A stretch of DNA of 40,221 bases from Gemmatimonadaceae bacterium (lineage in GTDB: Bacteria > Gemmatimonadota > Gemmatimonadetes > Gemmatimonadales > Gemmatimonadaceae). Every line of letters starts with the position of its first letter. Positions within the stretch are counted from its first letter, which is position 1. The notes under the pieces were generated by a model that saw only the letters and a program-made list of their open reading frames with translations, was not told the origin of the DNA and did not search any database. The stretch spans positions 1 to 40,221 of the forward strand of contig JADGQV010000008.1 in NCBI GenBank assembly GCA_017881465.1. Direction: 5' to 3'. The position numbers were made by a program, and so were the translations under genes. This document shows, piece by piece, positions 26,437 through 37,635 of this stretch.

Positions 26437-27662
26437 AGGCTCATACCCTTGTCCCACTCGCCATCGCCCTCACGGGCTTCGCGTCCGTCTTGCACGCCCA
26501 GGACACCACTACTACCGCGCCCGACACGGGGTATGTCGAATATCACGAGTCGCCGATAACGCTCCCTCTCGGGGTCGGCCTGCGGATCCCTACCTACGAT
26601 CGCGTGAACGGACTGGCGCTGCCGTGGGGTCCGAAACTCGAGCTGGACGACGCGAGAGTCGACGTCGATGCGCTCATCACTTACCGCTCGAACCTGGGGA
26701 AGTGGGACCCATCGCTCGAGGGAAGCCTCCGTCCGGGCGACGAGAACGAGCTCAGGTTTTACGTTGGACGAGGAACATTCACCAACGACGCGTGGATTCG
26801 TGGCGATCTCACGAACTCGGCGGTGGCATTCTTCGTCGGGAGCGACTCGCGCAACTATTATCGAGGCGATCGCGCGACCGCTCGAGTTGCCCGCACGCTC
26901 ACGAGCAGTGGTCTTACCATCACGCCGTTCATCGGCGGCAATCTCGAGCGCGATTGGTCGACAGGCTCGCTCGCACCGACCAAATCCCCGTGGAGCTTCT
27001 TCGGCCGCAAGGGCGACTTGAGGATGCGGAGGCCGAATCCGCGCGTGGCTAAGGGAAGCATCACCTCGGCCTTTGGCGGAACAGCCATCGAGATCGTCCG
27101 AGGGGGCCTTGAAGGGAAGCTTGATGCGATGCTCGAGCAATCCCTCCGCACCGCGCTCAAGCCTGATTGTTCCGGTCTACCCGTTGGGGGCAACTGTTTC
27201 CAGCCACAGCCGGGAGACTCGTTTACCCAGGCTACGCTCGATGGACGGGTTTCGTTTCCGACTTTCGGCACGCAGACATTCGCGTTCAAGGCTCACGCCG
27301 TAGTAAGCGGCGGCTCTGGCGCCCCCGCTCCGGCTCAGCGGTTCGCCTACCTCGGCGGCGCCGCTACCCTCGCGACGGTAGATCTTCTCGCCCTTGGCGG
27401 TGATCACCTTCTGTACGTGCAGGGCGATTATATGATTCCGATCGACCGGATTCAGCTTCCGTTCGTCGGGAGCCCGTATGTCGGACTCAGGTATGCGGCT
27501 GGCAGCGCCGGGATCGGAGGGATTCCAACCCTGATCCAGAATCTTGGTGTTGGCCTCGGCGTGAGCTTCTTCCGGGTCGACTACACCATTGATCCGGCGC
27601 AGAATCGTTCGCCATTCTCGCGGAAATCGGCATTCTCGGTCGGAGTGTCGCTCTCGCTCTGA
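26433..27662 (+). CDS. Putative outer-membrane beta-barrel protein with Omp85-like C-terminal features
   Basis: A 409-residue protein with a signal peptide (cleavage likely after LHA at residue 22). It is followed by a Thr-rich linker and alternating hydrophobic and polar strands rich in Gly, Tyr and Phe, as in barrels. Around residues 303-340, RFAYLGG, then DLLALGGDHLLYVQGDYMIPI, resembles the end of Omp85/surface-antigen barrels, where RF-LGG precedes a glycine-rich strand. The usual RGY is not conserved, and no POTRA domains precede the barrel. The C-terminus ends in SVGVSLSL, not in Phe. It shares an ATGA overlap with pabA, which may be accidental. Function unknown. Confidence 0.6.
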   Translation: MKAHTLVPLAIALTGFASVLHAQDTTTTAPDTGYVEYHESPITLPLGVGLRIPTYDRVNGLALPWGPKLELDDARVDVDALITYRSNLGKWDPSLEGSLRPGDENELRFYVGRGTFTNDAWIRGDLTNSAVAFFVGSDSRNYYRGDRATARVARTLTSSGLTITPFIGGNLERDWSTGSLAPTKSPWSFFGRKGDLRMRRPNPRVAKGSITSAFGGTAIEIVRGGLEGKLDAMLEQSLRTALKPDCSGLPVGGNCFQPQPGDSFTQATLDGRVSFPTFGTQTFAFKAHAVVSGGSGAPAPAQRFAYLGGAATLATVDLLALGGDHLLYVQGDYMIPIDRIQLPFVGSPYVGLRYAAGSAGIGGIPTLIQNLGVGLGVSFFRVDYTIDPAQNRSPFSRKSAFSVGVSLSL

Positions 27663-27676
27663 GCGAGAAAATCAGT

Positions 27677-27705
27677 TTGCTCCGGTTGTCCCCACTTGGT
27701 ATATT
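27677..27705 (+). promoter_or_regulatory. Candidate sigma-70-type promoter for the kdsB-pyrG-kds-lpt-rpoN block
   Basis: In the 88-base gap after the barrel gene, TTGCTC (27677-27682) and TATATT (27700-27705) are 17 bases apart. Initiation near 27712 would leave a short leader before the kdsB ATG at 27751. This is one of few intergenic gaps in the second half of the window, so it is a likely start for the long envelope operon. No experimental support is available from sequence. Confidence 0.45.
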
Positions 27706-27750
27706 ACTGAGCGTGACTTTTGCATCGTGTCGCGCGAAAACGGGCGGGTA

Positions 27751-30181
<2,431 letters not shown>

Positions 30182-30182
30182 C

Positions 30183-31001
30183 GTGGCGGAACTCTTTCCG
30201 GCAGACAAGCTCTTTCTGATCGCCGGTCCATGCGTGCTGGAGAGCGACGATCTCAACCTGCGCGTGGGTGAGACGCTGGCGAAGCTCGCTGAAAAACTTC
30301 CGGGCGGCATTATCTACAAGGCGAGCTTCGACAAGGCGAACCGGTCCAATCGCGGCGCGGCGCGCGGCCCCGGACTCGATGCCGGTCTCGAGGCACTCGA
30401 CCGAGTGCGCAGGGCAACCGGCTTGCCCATTCTCACCGATGTCCACACACCGGAGCAGTGTGGTCCCGCGGCGAGCGTCGTAGACGTTTTGCAGATCCCG
30501 GCCTTTCTCTGCAGACAGACCGACTTGCTGGAAGCGGCCGGCGCGACCGGGAAGCCGGTCAACGTCAAGAAAGGCCAATGGATTCAGCCCGAAGGCATGC
30601 GCGGCGCGGTGCAGAAGATCCGTGGCGGCTCCAATTCGAACGGCCGCTCCCGCGACATCGCGGTGACGGAGCGCGGAACGTTCTTCGGATATGGTGACCT
30701 CGTCGTAGACATGCGCTCGTTCGCGCGCCTCCGCGACGCGTGTGACGCACCCGTGATCTTCGACGCCACGCACAGCGTCCAGAGGCCGGGACAGGGGCCC
30801 GAGGGCGCCAGCGGCGGAGCGCGGGAATTCGTTCCGATTCTCGCCGTCTCCGCCATCGCGGCCGGCGCTCAGGGACTTTTCCTCGAGACACATCCCAATC
30901 CCGACTACGCTCCGAGCGACGGCCCCAACATGCTGCCGTTGTCCGAGATGGCATCGCTGCTCGACCGCGCCGTCGACATCTGGGCTCGCGTCAACCGATG
31001 A
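30183..31001 (+). CDS. kdsA: Kdo-8-phosphate synthase (KdsA), metal-dependent type
   Basis: Condenses arabinose 5-phosphate with phosphoenolpyruvate to Kdo 8-phosphate. Motifs include IAGPCVLES, KASFDKANRS, GLPILTDVHTPEQC, NVKKGQWIQP and FDATHSVQRPG. The four metal ligands of the class II enzyme are present: Cys17, His197, Glu235 and Asp246, with spacing like the Aquifex enzyme. E. coli KdsA has Asn in place of the Cys. Length is 272 residues. It starts with GTG one base after the pyrG stop and overlaps kdsD (ATGA). Confidence 0.96.
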   Translation: MAELFPADKLFLIAGPCVLESDDLNLRVGETLAKLAEKLPGGIIYKASFDKANRSNRGAARGPGLDAGLEALDRVRRATGLPILTDVHTPEQCGPAASVVDVLQIPAFLCRQTDLLEAAGATGKPVNVKKGQWIQPEGMRGAVQKIRGGSNSNGRSRDIAVTERGTFFGYGDLVVDMRSFARLRDACDAPVIFDATHSVQRPGQGPEGASGGAREFVPILAVSAIAAGAQGLFLETHPNPDYAPSDGPNMLPLSEMASLLDRAVDIWARVNR

Positions 31002-31963
31002 CGCACAAGGACATCGTCGAGCGCGGACGACGGGTTCTCCGAATGGAGACTGAAGCGCTCGGCGAGGCGGAGCGCCGCATCGGAGACGATTTTGCGCGCG
31101 CCGTCGAGACCATCGCCCACTCGAAGGGGCGGGTCATCGTGGCGGGCGTGGGAAAGTCGGGCCTCGTTGGCCGGAAGATCGCCGCGACACTTACATCGAC
31201 CGGAACCCCCGCGAGCTTCCTGCACCCCGCCGACAGCGCGCACGGCGACTTGGGCATTGTCGGCGAGTCTGACGTCGCGATTCTCATCTCGAAGAGCGGC
31301 GAGTCCGATGAAGTCCTCGGCCTCCTCGACCAATTGAAGCGCCTCGGTGTATGCACGATTGCGCTCACGAGCAACGTGAAATCGACGCTCGCGCGGCACA
31401 GCGATGTGACACTCGATGCGTGGGTGAAGGAAGAGGCTTGCCCTCACGACCTAGCCCCGACGACGAGCACGACGGTGGCGCTCGCGCTGGGTGACGCGCT
31501 GGCGATCGCGCTCCTCGAGGAGAAGGGGTTCGACGCGGACGATTTTGCCCGCCTGCACCCTGGTGGCACGATTGGAAAGCGGCTCCTGACCCGAGTATCC
31601 GACGTGATGGTAACCGACAATCTTCCAACCCTTCCTGAGTCAGCCACGATGCGCGAAGCGGTCGTGCAGCTCGCGGAACGCCGCGGAATCGCGATCGTCA
31701 CGGCCAACAAGGGCGCCGTGGCGGGTGTAATCACGACCGGGGATCTCTCGCGGTTGATGGAGCACGAAGAGAACGTCTTTCCGATCCCGGTTACGAAAGT
31801 CATGAACCGTGCGCCAAAGCTGGCGCGCGCCGACGAGCTGGGAAGCGCGGTCGTTTTTCGCATGGAGACGCACGGGATCGTCGCCATGCCGGTGCTCGAC
31901 GGAGACGACCGGATCGTCGGTGTGATCCACCTGCACGATCTCATGCGCGCAGGAGTCGTCTAG
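30998..31963 (+). CDS. kdsD: Arabinose 5-phosphate isomerase (KdsD)
   Basis: Converts ribulose 5-phosphate to arabinose 5-phosphate, the substrate of KdsA. An SIS domain spans about residues 35-175, with Lys53 in GVGKSGLVGRKIA, HGDLG at 82-86 and ISKSGESDE. The HPGGTIGKRLL motif (His187) links to two CBS domains at about residues 200-320. Length is 321 residues, as for KdsD/KpsF. In E. coli kdsC follows kdsD. Here lptC follows directly and its GTG overlaps the kdsD stop by one base. Confidence 0.96.
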   Translation: MTHKDIVERGRRVLRMETEALGEAERRIGDDFARAVETIAHSKGRVIVAGVGKSGLVGRKIAATLTSTGTPASFLHPADSAHGDLGIVGESDVAILISKSGESDEVLGLLDQLKRLGVCTIALTSNVKSTLARHSDVTLDAWVKEEACPHDLAPTTSTTVALALGDALAIALLEEKGFDADDFARLHPGGTIGKRLLTRVSDVMVTDNLPTLPESATMREAVVQLAERRGIAIVTANKGAVAGVITTGDLSRLMEHEENVFPIPVTKVMNRAPKLARADELGSAVVFRMETHGIVAMPVLDGDDRIVGVIHLHDLMRAGVV

Positions 31964-32550
31964 TGCGTCTTGCTCTGGTCATTGGAATTCTTGCGGTCGC
32001 GGTCTCTGGTGCGTGTACCACCAAGAAGGAACCTCCGGTAGCCACACACTCGCCCCTCGCCGATTCGGCGGATCAGGTGATGTACGGCGCGCGATTCAAG
32101 CTCACGGACCAGGGGTTGGAGAGGGCGCAACTCGAGGCCGACACAGCGTATTTCTTCGACAATAACACGCGCATCGAGCTCGAGAACGTCCACACGACGT
32201 TCTTCACCGTCACCGGGGCCAAAGACGCGGTGCTCACGTCCCGGTACGGAACCACGAACACCCGCACAAACAACATGATTGCCCGCAAGAACGTCGTGGT
32301 TGTATCCGAGGACGGCCGGCGGCTCACGACTCCGGAGCTGATTTACAATCAGCAGAAGAATGAGATCTCGAGCGATAGCGCGTTCGTGATGACTGAGCCG
32401 GATCGCCAGGTCGCTGGCATCGGCTTCCGGTCTGATCCCAGCATGAAAAACATCAAGATCCTGAAGGGCGCCAGTGGATTCTCGAAAGGAGTGTCTACTC
32501 AGTCCGCGCCTGCTCCCGCGGCAGTCCCTCCGGTTCCGACGAAACGTTGA
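31963..32550 (+). CDS. lptC: LPS export periplasmic protein LptC
   Basis: LptC anchors the periplasmic LPS bridge to the inner-membrane LptBFG transporter and hands LPS to LptA. The 195-residue product begins with a hydrophobic N-terminal segment ending near Cys18 (SGACTT), which could be a lipoprotein signal or a simple anchor. The body has the family-type ADTAYFFDNNTRIELENVHTTFF and a beta-rich pattern ending with IGFRSDPSMKNIKI. Sequence similarity in this family is low, so the position between kdsD and lptA-lptB carries weight. The start is GTG at the kdsD stop. Confidence 0.85.
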   Translation: MRLALVIGILAVAVSGACTTKKEPPVATHSPLADSADQVMYGARFKLTDQGLERAQLEADTAYFFDNNTRIELENVHTTFFTVTGAKDAVLTSRYGTTNTRTNNMIARKNVVVVSEDGRRLTTPELIYNQQKNEISSDSAFVMTEPDRQVAGIGFRSDPSMKNIKILKGASGFSKGVSTQSAPAPAAVPPVPTKR

Positions 32551-33929
32551 AAGTTGCGAAGTTGCACTTCACGCTCGTCTTGTTTCTCGCGGTTACGGCG
32601 ACGACAAAGGCGCAGGAAATTCCGCGGAGCTGCGATCTTGAATTCCCGCCCGGGACAGGCACGCGCGCAAATGTTGTCACGGACGCGACCGGAAACAGGA
32701 TCACCTACTTGGGCGGCGGCATCGTCGCTCGCTGCATCGGCCAGGGGAACAAACTCACCGCTGATAGCGCGCAGCAATACGAATCGGAACGGAGACTTTT
32801 TCTCGTGGGCAACGTGCACTACACCGAGCCCCGAGCAACGGTGACTTCCCGCACGATGACGTACTACCAGAACGACGACCACCTCCACGCCGAAGGTGAT
32901 GTCGTGGCCGTGCAGTCCAACGGCAGCACGCTCCGCGGCCCCACCGCCGATTACTACCGCAGCACTCCTCAGCGCCCCCTGACGCGAATGTTTGCCCCAG
33001 GCCGCCCCACCGTCACGCTCGTGCAAAAGGATACCTCCGGGCGCGGCAGGCCACCCGATACCGCCCACGTCGTTGCCAACACGATCACAATGGAAGGGGA
33101 CAGCCTCGTGTACGCGTCGGGGCAAGTTCAGATCACCCGGCCGGATCTTCTGGCCACCGGTGATTCGGCCTTCATGGACAGCGGGCACGACTTCGCCCGG
33201 CTAATGCGCGAGCCATCAGTCCAGGGCAAGGGGACCCGCGCCTTCACTCTCACGGGCGGGGTAATCGACGTTTACTCCCGCAATCGCCAGGTCGAGCGCG
33301 TGGTCGCGACCCCCAAGGGGCACGCTCTCAGCAAGGACCTCGAGCTGGTGGCTGACTCGATCGACCTGAGGATGCAGAGCAACCAGCTCCAGCGCGCGAT
33401 TGCATGGGGAGTAGGCCGGGCGCACGCCGTTTCTCCCGACCGCGAGATCATTGCCGACTCGATTGATGCGATAATGCCGGGGCAGCGCGTCAGAGAGGTC
33501 CGAGCATTGCGTAACGCCTACGCCGAAAGCAATCCCGATTCGGGTGTCGTCTCGAGTCAGAGAGACTGGATGAGCGGCGATACCATCGTGGCTCACTTCG
33601 ATTCTCTGGTCGGTACCGATACATCGAGCAAGCCCAGAATCCGCGAGATTGTCGCTGAGGGCAACGCCAGATCCTTCTATCAGATGAAGAATTCGAAAGG
33701 GCCCCAAACCGAGCCCACAGTCAACTACGTGCGTGGAAGGATCATCGATATCATCTTCGAGAATGCCAAGGTCGCCACGGTTACCGTGACGGATAAGGCA
33801 ACGGGCGTGTTGATCGAGCCCGCTGCGGCGTCGACCGGAGAGAAACCGGGCGCGGTCCCGACGAAGACCAAGCCCCCCGCCACGGTGAAGCCTCCCGCAG
33901 TGGTCAGGCCTCCCGTTGTTCCACTATGA
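32547..33929 (+). CDS. lptA: LptA/OstA-like LPS transport protein, extended form
   Basis: Periplasmic LPS-bridge protein of the OstA family. A signal peptide is visible (residues 1-22, ending TKA). OstA-like beta strands run through residues 45-385. Repeated units such as [46 protein letters not shown] and [13 protein letters not shown] suggest at least two tandem beta-jellyroll blocks. Residues 427-460 form a Pro-rich tail. At 460 residues it is more than twice the E. coli LptA (185). The start is TTG, overlapping the lptC stop (TTGA). It could correspond to a Bacteroidetes-type OstA-like protein. No LptD barrel is attached. Confidence 0.8.
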   Translation: MKVAKLHFTLVLFLAVTATTKAQEIPRSCDLEFPPGTGTRANVVTDATGNRITYLGGGIVARCIGQGNKLTADSAQQYESERRLFLVGNVHYTEPRATVTSRTMTYYQNDDHLHAEGDVVAVQSNGSTLRGPTADYYRSTPQRPLTRMFAPGRPTVTLVQKDTSGRGRPPDTAHVVANTITMEGDSLVYASGQVQITRPDLLATGDSAFMDSGHDFARLMREPSVQGKGTRAFTLTGGVIDVYSRNRQVERVVATPKGHALSKDLELVADSIDLRMQSNQLQRAIAWGVGRAHAVSPDREIIADSIDAIMPGQRVREVRALRNAYAESNPDSGVVSSQRDWMSGDTIVAHFDSLVGTDTSSKPRIREIVAEGNARSFYQMKNSKGPQTEPTVNYVRGRIIDIIFENAKVATVTVTDKATGVLIEPAAASTGEKPGAVPTKTKPPATVKPPAVVRPPVVPL

Positions 33930-34384
33930 GCGATAGCGACAAGCTCCCAGAGAGCGTTCGCGCGCTCATCTCTGGATTTTCGCAACGGGACCAGCTCGAT
34001 GGCCTCGCCCTCCATGCAATCGTCCGCGCCGCGGACGACGAAGGCGTCGCCAAAATCCGCGATGTTGCCGCGCAATACCGGGACGATTACCTCCGCGCCT
34101 TACGCGTAAAGGGTGTCAACGCGGAGCACGAAGCGGGGCGTCTGGGTCAGGACGAGGTCCGTGCCTATCTCACCACGTCGATCCTGCCCCGTCTGGCAGA
34201 GAGTGGCGTGATCGCCCCGCTGGACGGCGATCTCGAGCGCGACGCCGCGACGGTGCGAATTTCTCCCTCCCTCTGGAAAGACATCGCCCCGCGTCGCGCC
34301 GAGTTCGCGGAGGCGATGCGCGAGACCGGCGAGCATTCCCGCATCGCGCTCTCGACGCCACCGCGCCCGACGCTTATCGGCGGC
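33926..34384 (+). other. Region encoding the extra N-terminal domain of LptB
   Basis: This in-frame 153-codon segment encodes mostly amphipathic helices rich in Arg, Asp, Glu and Ala. It ends with [16 protein letters not shown] and a strand-like TVRISPSLW, which could be a small winged-helix-like unit. I do not recognise it as a known domain. Codon use looks like the rest of the operon, so a recent insertion is unlikely. The conserved ABC domain follows after a Pro-rich linker ([11 protein letters not shown]). Confidence 0.6.
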
Positions 34385-35152
34385 AGCGTGCTCGAAGCGG
34401 AGGGATTGACCAAGGTTTACCGGGGCAGAAAGGTCGTGAACAACGTGGCGCTCCGGCTGCAGCAGGGTGAGATAGTCGGACTCCTCGGCCCGAACGGGGC
34501 TGGAAAGACGACGACGTTCTACATGATCGTCGGTCTCATTCAGCCGGACTCCGGCCGAATTCTCCTCGATGGACAAGACATCAGCAAGCTCCCGATGTAC
34601 GAGCGGGCGCGGCGCGGGATTGGTTATCTTTCGCAAGAGCCTTCGATCTTTCGGAAGCTGTCGGTCGAAGACAACATTCTCGCGATTCTGGAGACGCTTC
34701 CGCTCTCGGCCGCAGAGCGCTCTGAGCGGCTCGAGAAGCTCCTCGACGAGCTGAGCATCAAGAGGCTCCGCAAGAACAAGGCATACTCGCTCTCCGGCGG
34801 CGAGCGCCGCCGGCTCGAGATAACGCGGGCGCTCGTCACGGATCCGAAGTTCATGATGCTCGACGAGCCTTTCGCGGGGGTCGATCCAATCGCGGTACAC
34901 GACATACAAACAATCGTCGCCGGACTGCGCCACCGCGGAATTGGAGTGCTCATTAGCGATCACAACGTTGAACAGACGCTCGACATCGTAGACCGTGCAT
35001 ACATTATGTTCGATGGGCAGGTTAAGGTCTCCGGAACCGTCCGGGACCTCGTATTCGACGATACTGTGGCTGACATCTATCTTGGTCCGACGCTTACCGC
35101 ACGGCTGCGCGAGAGATTCTCCCGCAACAGAGACGAGGTAACTGGCTCTTGA
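33926..35152 (+). CDS. lptB: LPS export ABC transporter ATPase LptB with N-terminal extension
   Basis: ATPase that drives LPS extraction with LptF and LptG. The ABC domain covers residues 154-395: Walker [10 protein letters not shown] at 188-196, Q-loop near 237 (SQEPSIF), signature [10 protein letters not shown] at 289-298, Walker B FMMLDEP at 309-315 and switch His346. FAGVDPIAV and the HNVEQTLDI segment are LptB-specific. Residues 1-153 are an extra, mostly helical domain that E. coli LptB (241 residues) lacks. An internal GTG at 34388 could start a standard-length form, but no strong ribosome site precedes it. The ATG overlaps the lptA stop (ATGA). Confidence 0.93.
   Translation: MSDSDKLPESVRALISGFSQRDQLDGLALHAIVRAADDEGVAKIRDVAAQYRDDYLRALRVKGVNAEHEAGRLGQDEVRAYLTTSILPRLAESGVIAPLDGDLERDAATVRISPSLWKDIAPRRAEFAEAMRETGEHSRIALSTPPRPTLIGGSVLEAEGLTKVYRGRKVVNNVALRLQQGEIVGLLGPNGAGKTTTFYMIVGLIQPDSGRILLDGQDISKLPMYERARRGIGYLSQEPSIFRKLSVEDNILAILETLPLSAAERSERLEKLLDELSIKRLRKNKAYSLSGGERRRLEITRALVTDPKFMMLDEPFAGVDPIAVHDIQTIVAGLRHRGIGVLISDHNVEQTLDIVDRAYIMFDGQVKVSGTVRDLVFDDTVADIYLGPTLTARLRERFSRNRDEVTGS
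35135..35139 (+). promoter_or_regulatory. Ribosome binding site supporting the TTG start of rpoN
   Basis: GAGGT inside the last codons of lptB lies nine bases before the TTG at 35149. The next in-frame ATG would remove part of the conserved region I, so the TTG is preferred. Confidence 0.6.
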
Positions 35153-36618
35153 GGCCGGGTCTCAATCAGTCGACTCAGCTCCGTCAGGAGCTCAAGATCA
35201 ATCCACGCCTCTATCAGGCGATGGATCTGCTCTACATGCCGCTCCTGGACCTTCAGCAGCATCTGAAGCAGGAACTTCTCAACAATCCCTTCCTCGATCT
35301 CGTCGAGGCCGATGAGGAGGAAGAGGAGGAGCAGGAGGGCGAAGAGGCAGAGCCCGTACAGGCGGAAACCGAGGCCGAGCGAGCGGGCGAGATCGACTGG
35401 GAAGAGATCCTGCTCGATGGCTTCGACACCGCGGGCGGTCGCCGCGAAGAGCACGAGGAGAAGGAATACTTCGAGCCGGTCACCGTCGCCACGCGCGACC
35501 TGAGCGACCACCTCCGCGATCAGGTCAGTCTTCTCGAGCTGACTCCGCGACAAACTCTGCTCGCCGACGAGTTCATAGGCAACATTAACGACGATGGCTA
35601 TCTCGCGTGCGGAGTTGAAGATATCGTCCGAGCGCTGAATGACGTCGTGACCAAGGCGGCGGAGGACGCCGGGCGCGACACCGACGATCTTCCGCTCTAC
35701 ACGGATGAGGAGGGGGTGACCATGCTGGACACCGTCCAGACCCTCGATCCGCCCGGAGTTGGAGCCCAGAATCTCCGTGAGTGCCTGCTGCTGCAGCTGC
35801 GGGAATCGGGACTGGAGCAATCGGTTCCGTACCGTCTCGTGAGAGACTGCTTCGAGGAGCTGATCAACCACCGCTGGAGCGAGATCTCGAAACGATTCGG
35901 CATCAGCGCCAGCGACGTCCAGAAAGCGGCGGACGAGATCGCGAAGCTCGACCCCAAGCCGGGCCTGCAGTACGGCTCCCGCGACGACAACTACATCATC
36001 CCCGATCTCATCGTCGAGAAAATCGACGACCGCTACCACGTCTTTTTGAACGACGCGAATCTTCCGCGTCTCAAACTGAGCCGGGCCTACCAGGAAATCG
36101 CGCGCGACAAGAAGAAGTTCGATGGCGAGAACAAGGAGTTCATCTCCAACAAGCTCAATTCCGCCAACTGGATGATTCAGGCGATCGAGCAGCGCCGGCA
36201 AACGATGCTCAAGGTGATGAACTACATCGTCGAGCGGCAGCGCGAGTTTTTCGAGAAGGGAATCCAGCACCTCAAGCCGCTCACACTCCGTGAAGTCGCC
36301 GAAGTGATCAACATGCACGAGTCCACGGTCAGCCGAGTGACAAACGAGAAATTCGTCCAGACGCCCCGTGGCGTGCTTCCCCTGAAATTCTTTTTCTCCT
36401 CGGGTCTCGCCACGTCAGACGGAGAGGACGTATCCGCCCGCGGCATCAAGGCCCAGCTCCAGAAACTCGTTCAGGAAGAAGATCCCAAGCACCCGCTCAC
36501 TGATCAGGCGATCGTCAACATTCTCCGCGAGAGCGGGGTCCAGATCGCGCGCCGCACCGTCGCCAAATACCGCGACCAGCTCGGCGTTCTCTCCGCCCGG
36601 ATGCGGAAGCGCGTATGA
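35149..36618 (+). CDS. rpoN: RNA polymerase sigma-54 factor
   Basis: Alternative sigma factor that needs AAA+ enhancer-binding activators. Region I (residues 5-50, [21 protein letters not shown]) is present. A strongly acidic region II follows at about 53-80, a run of Glu with a GA-rich DNA tract. The core-binding and helix-turn-helix parts come next ([20 protein letters not shown]). The diagnostic RpoN box ARRTVAKYR is at 467-475. Length of 489 residues is normal. It follows lptB directly as in many Proteobacteria, starting with TTG over the lptB stop (TTGA). hpf and ptsN, common next genes, are absent. Confidence 0.97.
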   Translation: MRPGLNQSTQLRQELKINPRLYQAMDLLYMPLLDLQQHLKQELLNNPFLDLVEADEEEEEEQEGEEAEPVQAETEAERAGEIDWEEILLDGFDTAGGRREEHEEKEYFEPVTVATRDLSDHLRDQVSLLELTPRQTLLADEFIGNINDDGYLACGVEDIVRALNDVVTKAAEDAGRDTDDLPLYTDEEGVTMLDTVQTLDPPGVGAQNLRECLLLQLRESGLEQSVPYRLVRDCFEELINHRWSEISKRFGISASDVQKAADEIAKLDPKPGLQYGSRDDNYIIPDLIVEKIDDRYHVFLNDANLPRLKLSRAYQEIARDKKKFDGENKEFISNKLNSANWMIQAIEQRRQTMLKVMNYIVERQREFFEKGIQHLKPLTLREVAEVINMHESTVSRVTNEKFVQTPRGVLPLKFFFSSGLATSDGEDVSARGIKAQLQKLVQEEDPKHPLTDQAIVNILRESGVQIARRTVAKYRDQLGVLSARMRKRV

Positions 36619-37631
36619 CCTCGCCCCCTCAGGCTGACGCGGCGCAGCGCCTGAAGGGCAGCTCTGCGCTTCAGCGTGTGGCCAGCCGTCCCGATGTGAG
36701 CGTCCTCGTCCCCGCCAAGGACGAGGCGGAAAACCTACCGGTCTTCATGGAACAGGCGCGTGTCGCGTTCGCCGCGACGCCCGGACGCTACGAGGTCGTC
36801 GTCATCGACGACGGGTCGGTAGATGATTCATGGAACGTCCTCCAGCGACTTGCCTCCGAGTACCCGTTCCTCCGGCCAGTGAGGCACGGCGTTCGGCGCG
36901 GAATCGCCGATGCGCTCCGCACCGGATACCTGCACTCGCGCGGAAGCGTTCTCGTATTCTATCCGGCCGACCTGCAGTACAAGCCCGAAGACATTCCGCG
37001 GCTTGTCGCGCCAATCCTTGCCGGTGAGTCGGACATCGTCACCGGCTACAAGGAAGGGAAGTACGAGAGGGCGTTTGTCTCAGGCATCTACAACAGGCTC
37101 AGTCGCTCGCTTTTCAAGGTCAATGTCCGCGATCTCAATTCGGTCAAGGCATATAGGAGGGAAGTGATGGATGCGCTTCCTAACCGGCCGGATTGGCATC
37201 GCTACATGGTCGTGATGGCCGCAGCCGATGGTTTTTCCTTGTCGGAGGTTTCGGTGCCGCTTTATCCACGAAACGCGGGACAGTCGAAGTTCGGAATCGG
37301 ACGCATTCCCGTCGGCGTGCTCGACATGCTGGCCGTCTGGTTCGAGCTCCGCTTTGCCAGGAAGCCGCTCCTTCTCTTTGGAGTTCTGGGTGCGGCGTTG
37401 TTCATCGTCGGCGTGATCGTTGGAATCGTGGCCATACTCTGGCGCGTGATCGGCGGAGTTGGATTCCGCCCGCTCGTGAATCTCGTCGAAACCTGCGTGA
37501 CCGTGGGAAGCGTGTTCTTCGCAACTGGGCTCCTCGGTGAGATGATCGCCGCGCAGCGGGCCGAGCTGAGCCAGCTGCGCGGGCGCATCGAAGACTTATC
37601 GCGGGAACGCGACACGACGGCGAATCGCTGA
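36615..37631 (+). CDS. Family 2 glycosyltransferase with C-terminal membrane helices
   Basis: A GT-A fold transferase resembling dolichol/undecaprenyl-phosphate glycosyltransferases. The N-terminal catalytic domain has VSVLVPAKDEAENL, Asp65-Asp66 in VVVIDDGSVDD, and the segment FYPADLQYKPEDIPRL. There the usual DAD is reduced to PAD (Asp119). Two hydrophobic helices follow at about residues 250-320, and a coiled, charged tail ends the protein. Length is 338 residues. It overlaps rpoN by four bases (ATGA). The sugar and lipid acceptor are unknown. Confidence 0.82.
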   Translation: MTSPPQADAAQRLKGSSALQRVASRPDVSVLVPAKDEAENLPVFMEQARVAFAATPGRYEVVVIDDGSVDDSWNVLQRLASEYPFLRPVRHGVRRGIADALRTGYLHSRGSVLVFYPADLQYKPEDIPRLVAPILAGESDIVTGYKEGKYERAFVSGIYNRLSRSLFKVNVRDLNSVKAYRREVMDALPNRPDWHRYMVVMAAADGFSLSEVSVPLYPRNAGQSKFGIGRIPVGVLDMLAVWFELRFARKPLLLFGVLGAALFIVGVIVGIVAILWRVIGGVGFRPLVNLVETCVTVGSVFFATGLLGEMIAAQRAELSQLRGRIEDLSRERDTTANR

Positions 37632-37635
37632 GCAA

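Noticed and set aside
32495-33929. lptC and lptA as one broken gene because of the TTGA junction
   Set aside because: Each has its own N-terminal export signal and family features. The same kind of overlap joins many intact genes in this window.
35305-35350. GA-rich tract in rpoN as a repeat or recombination site
   Set aside because: It is in frame and encodes the acidic region II of sigma-54, which is expected to be low in complexity.
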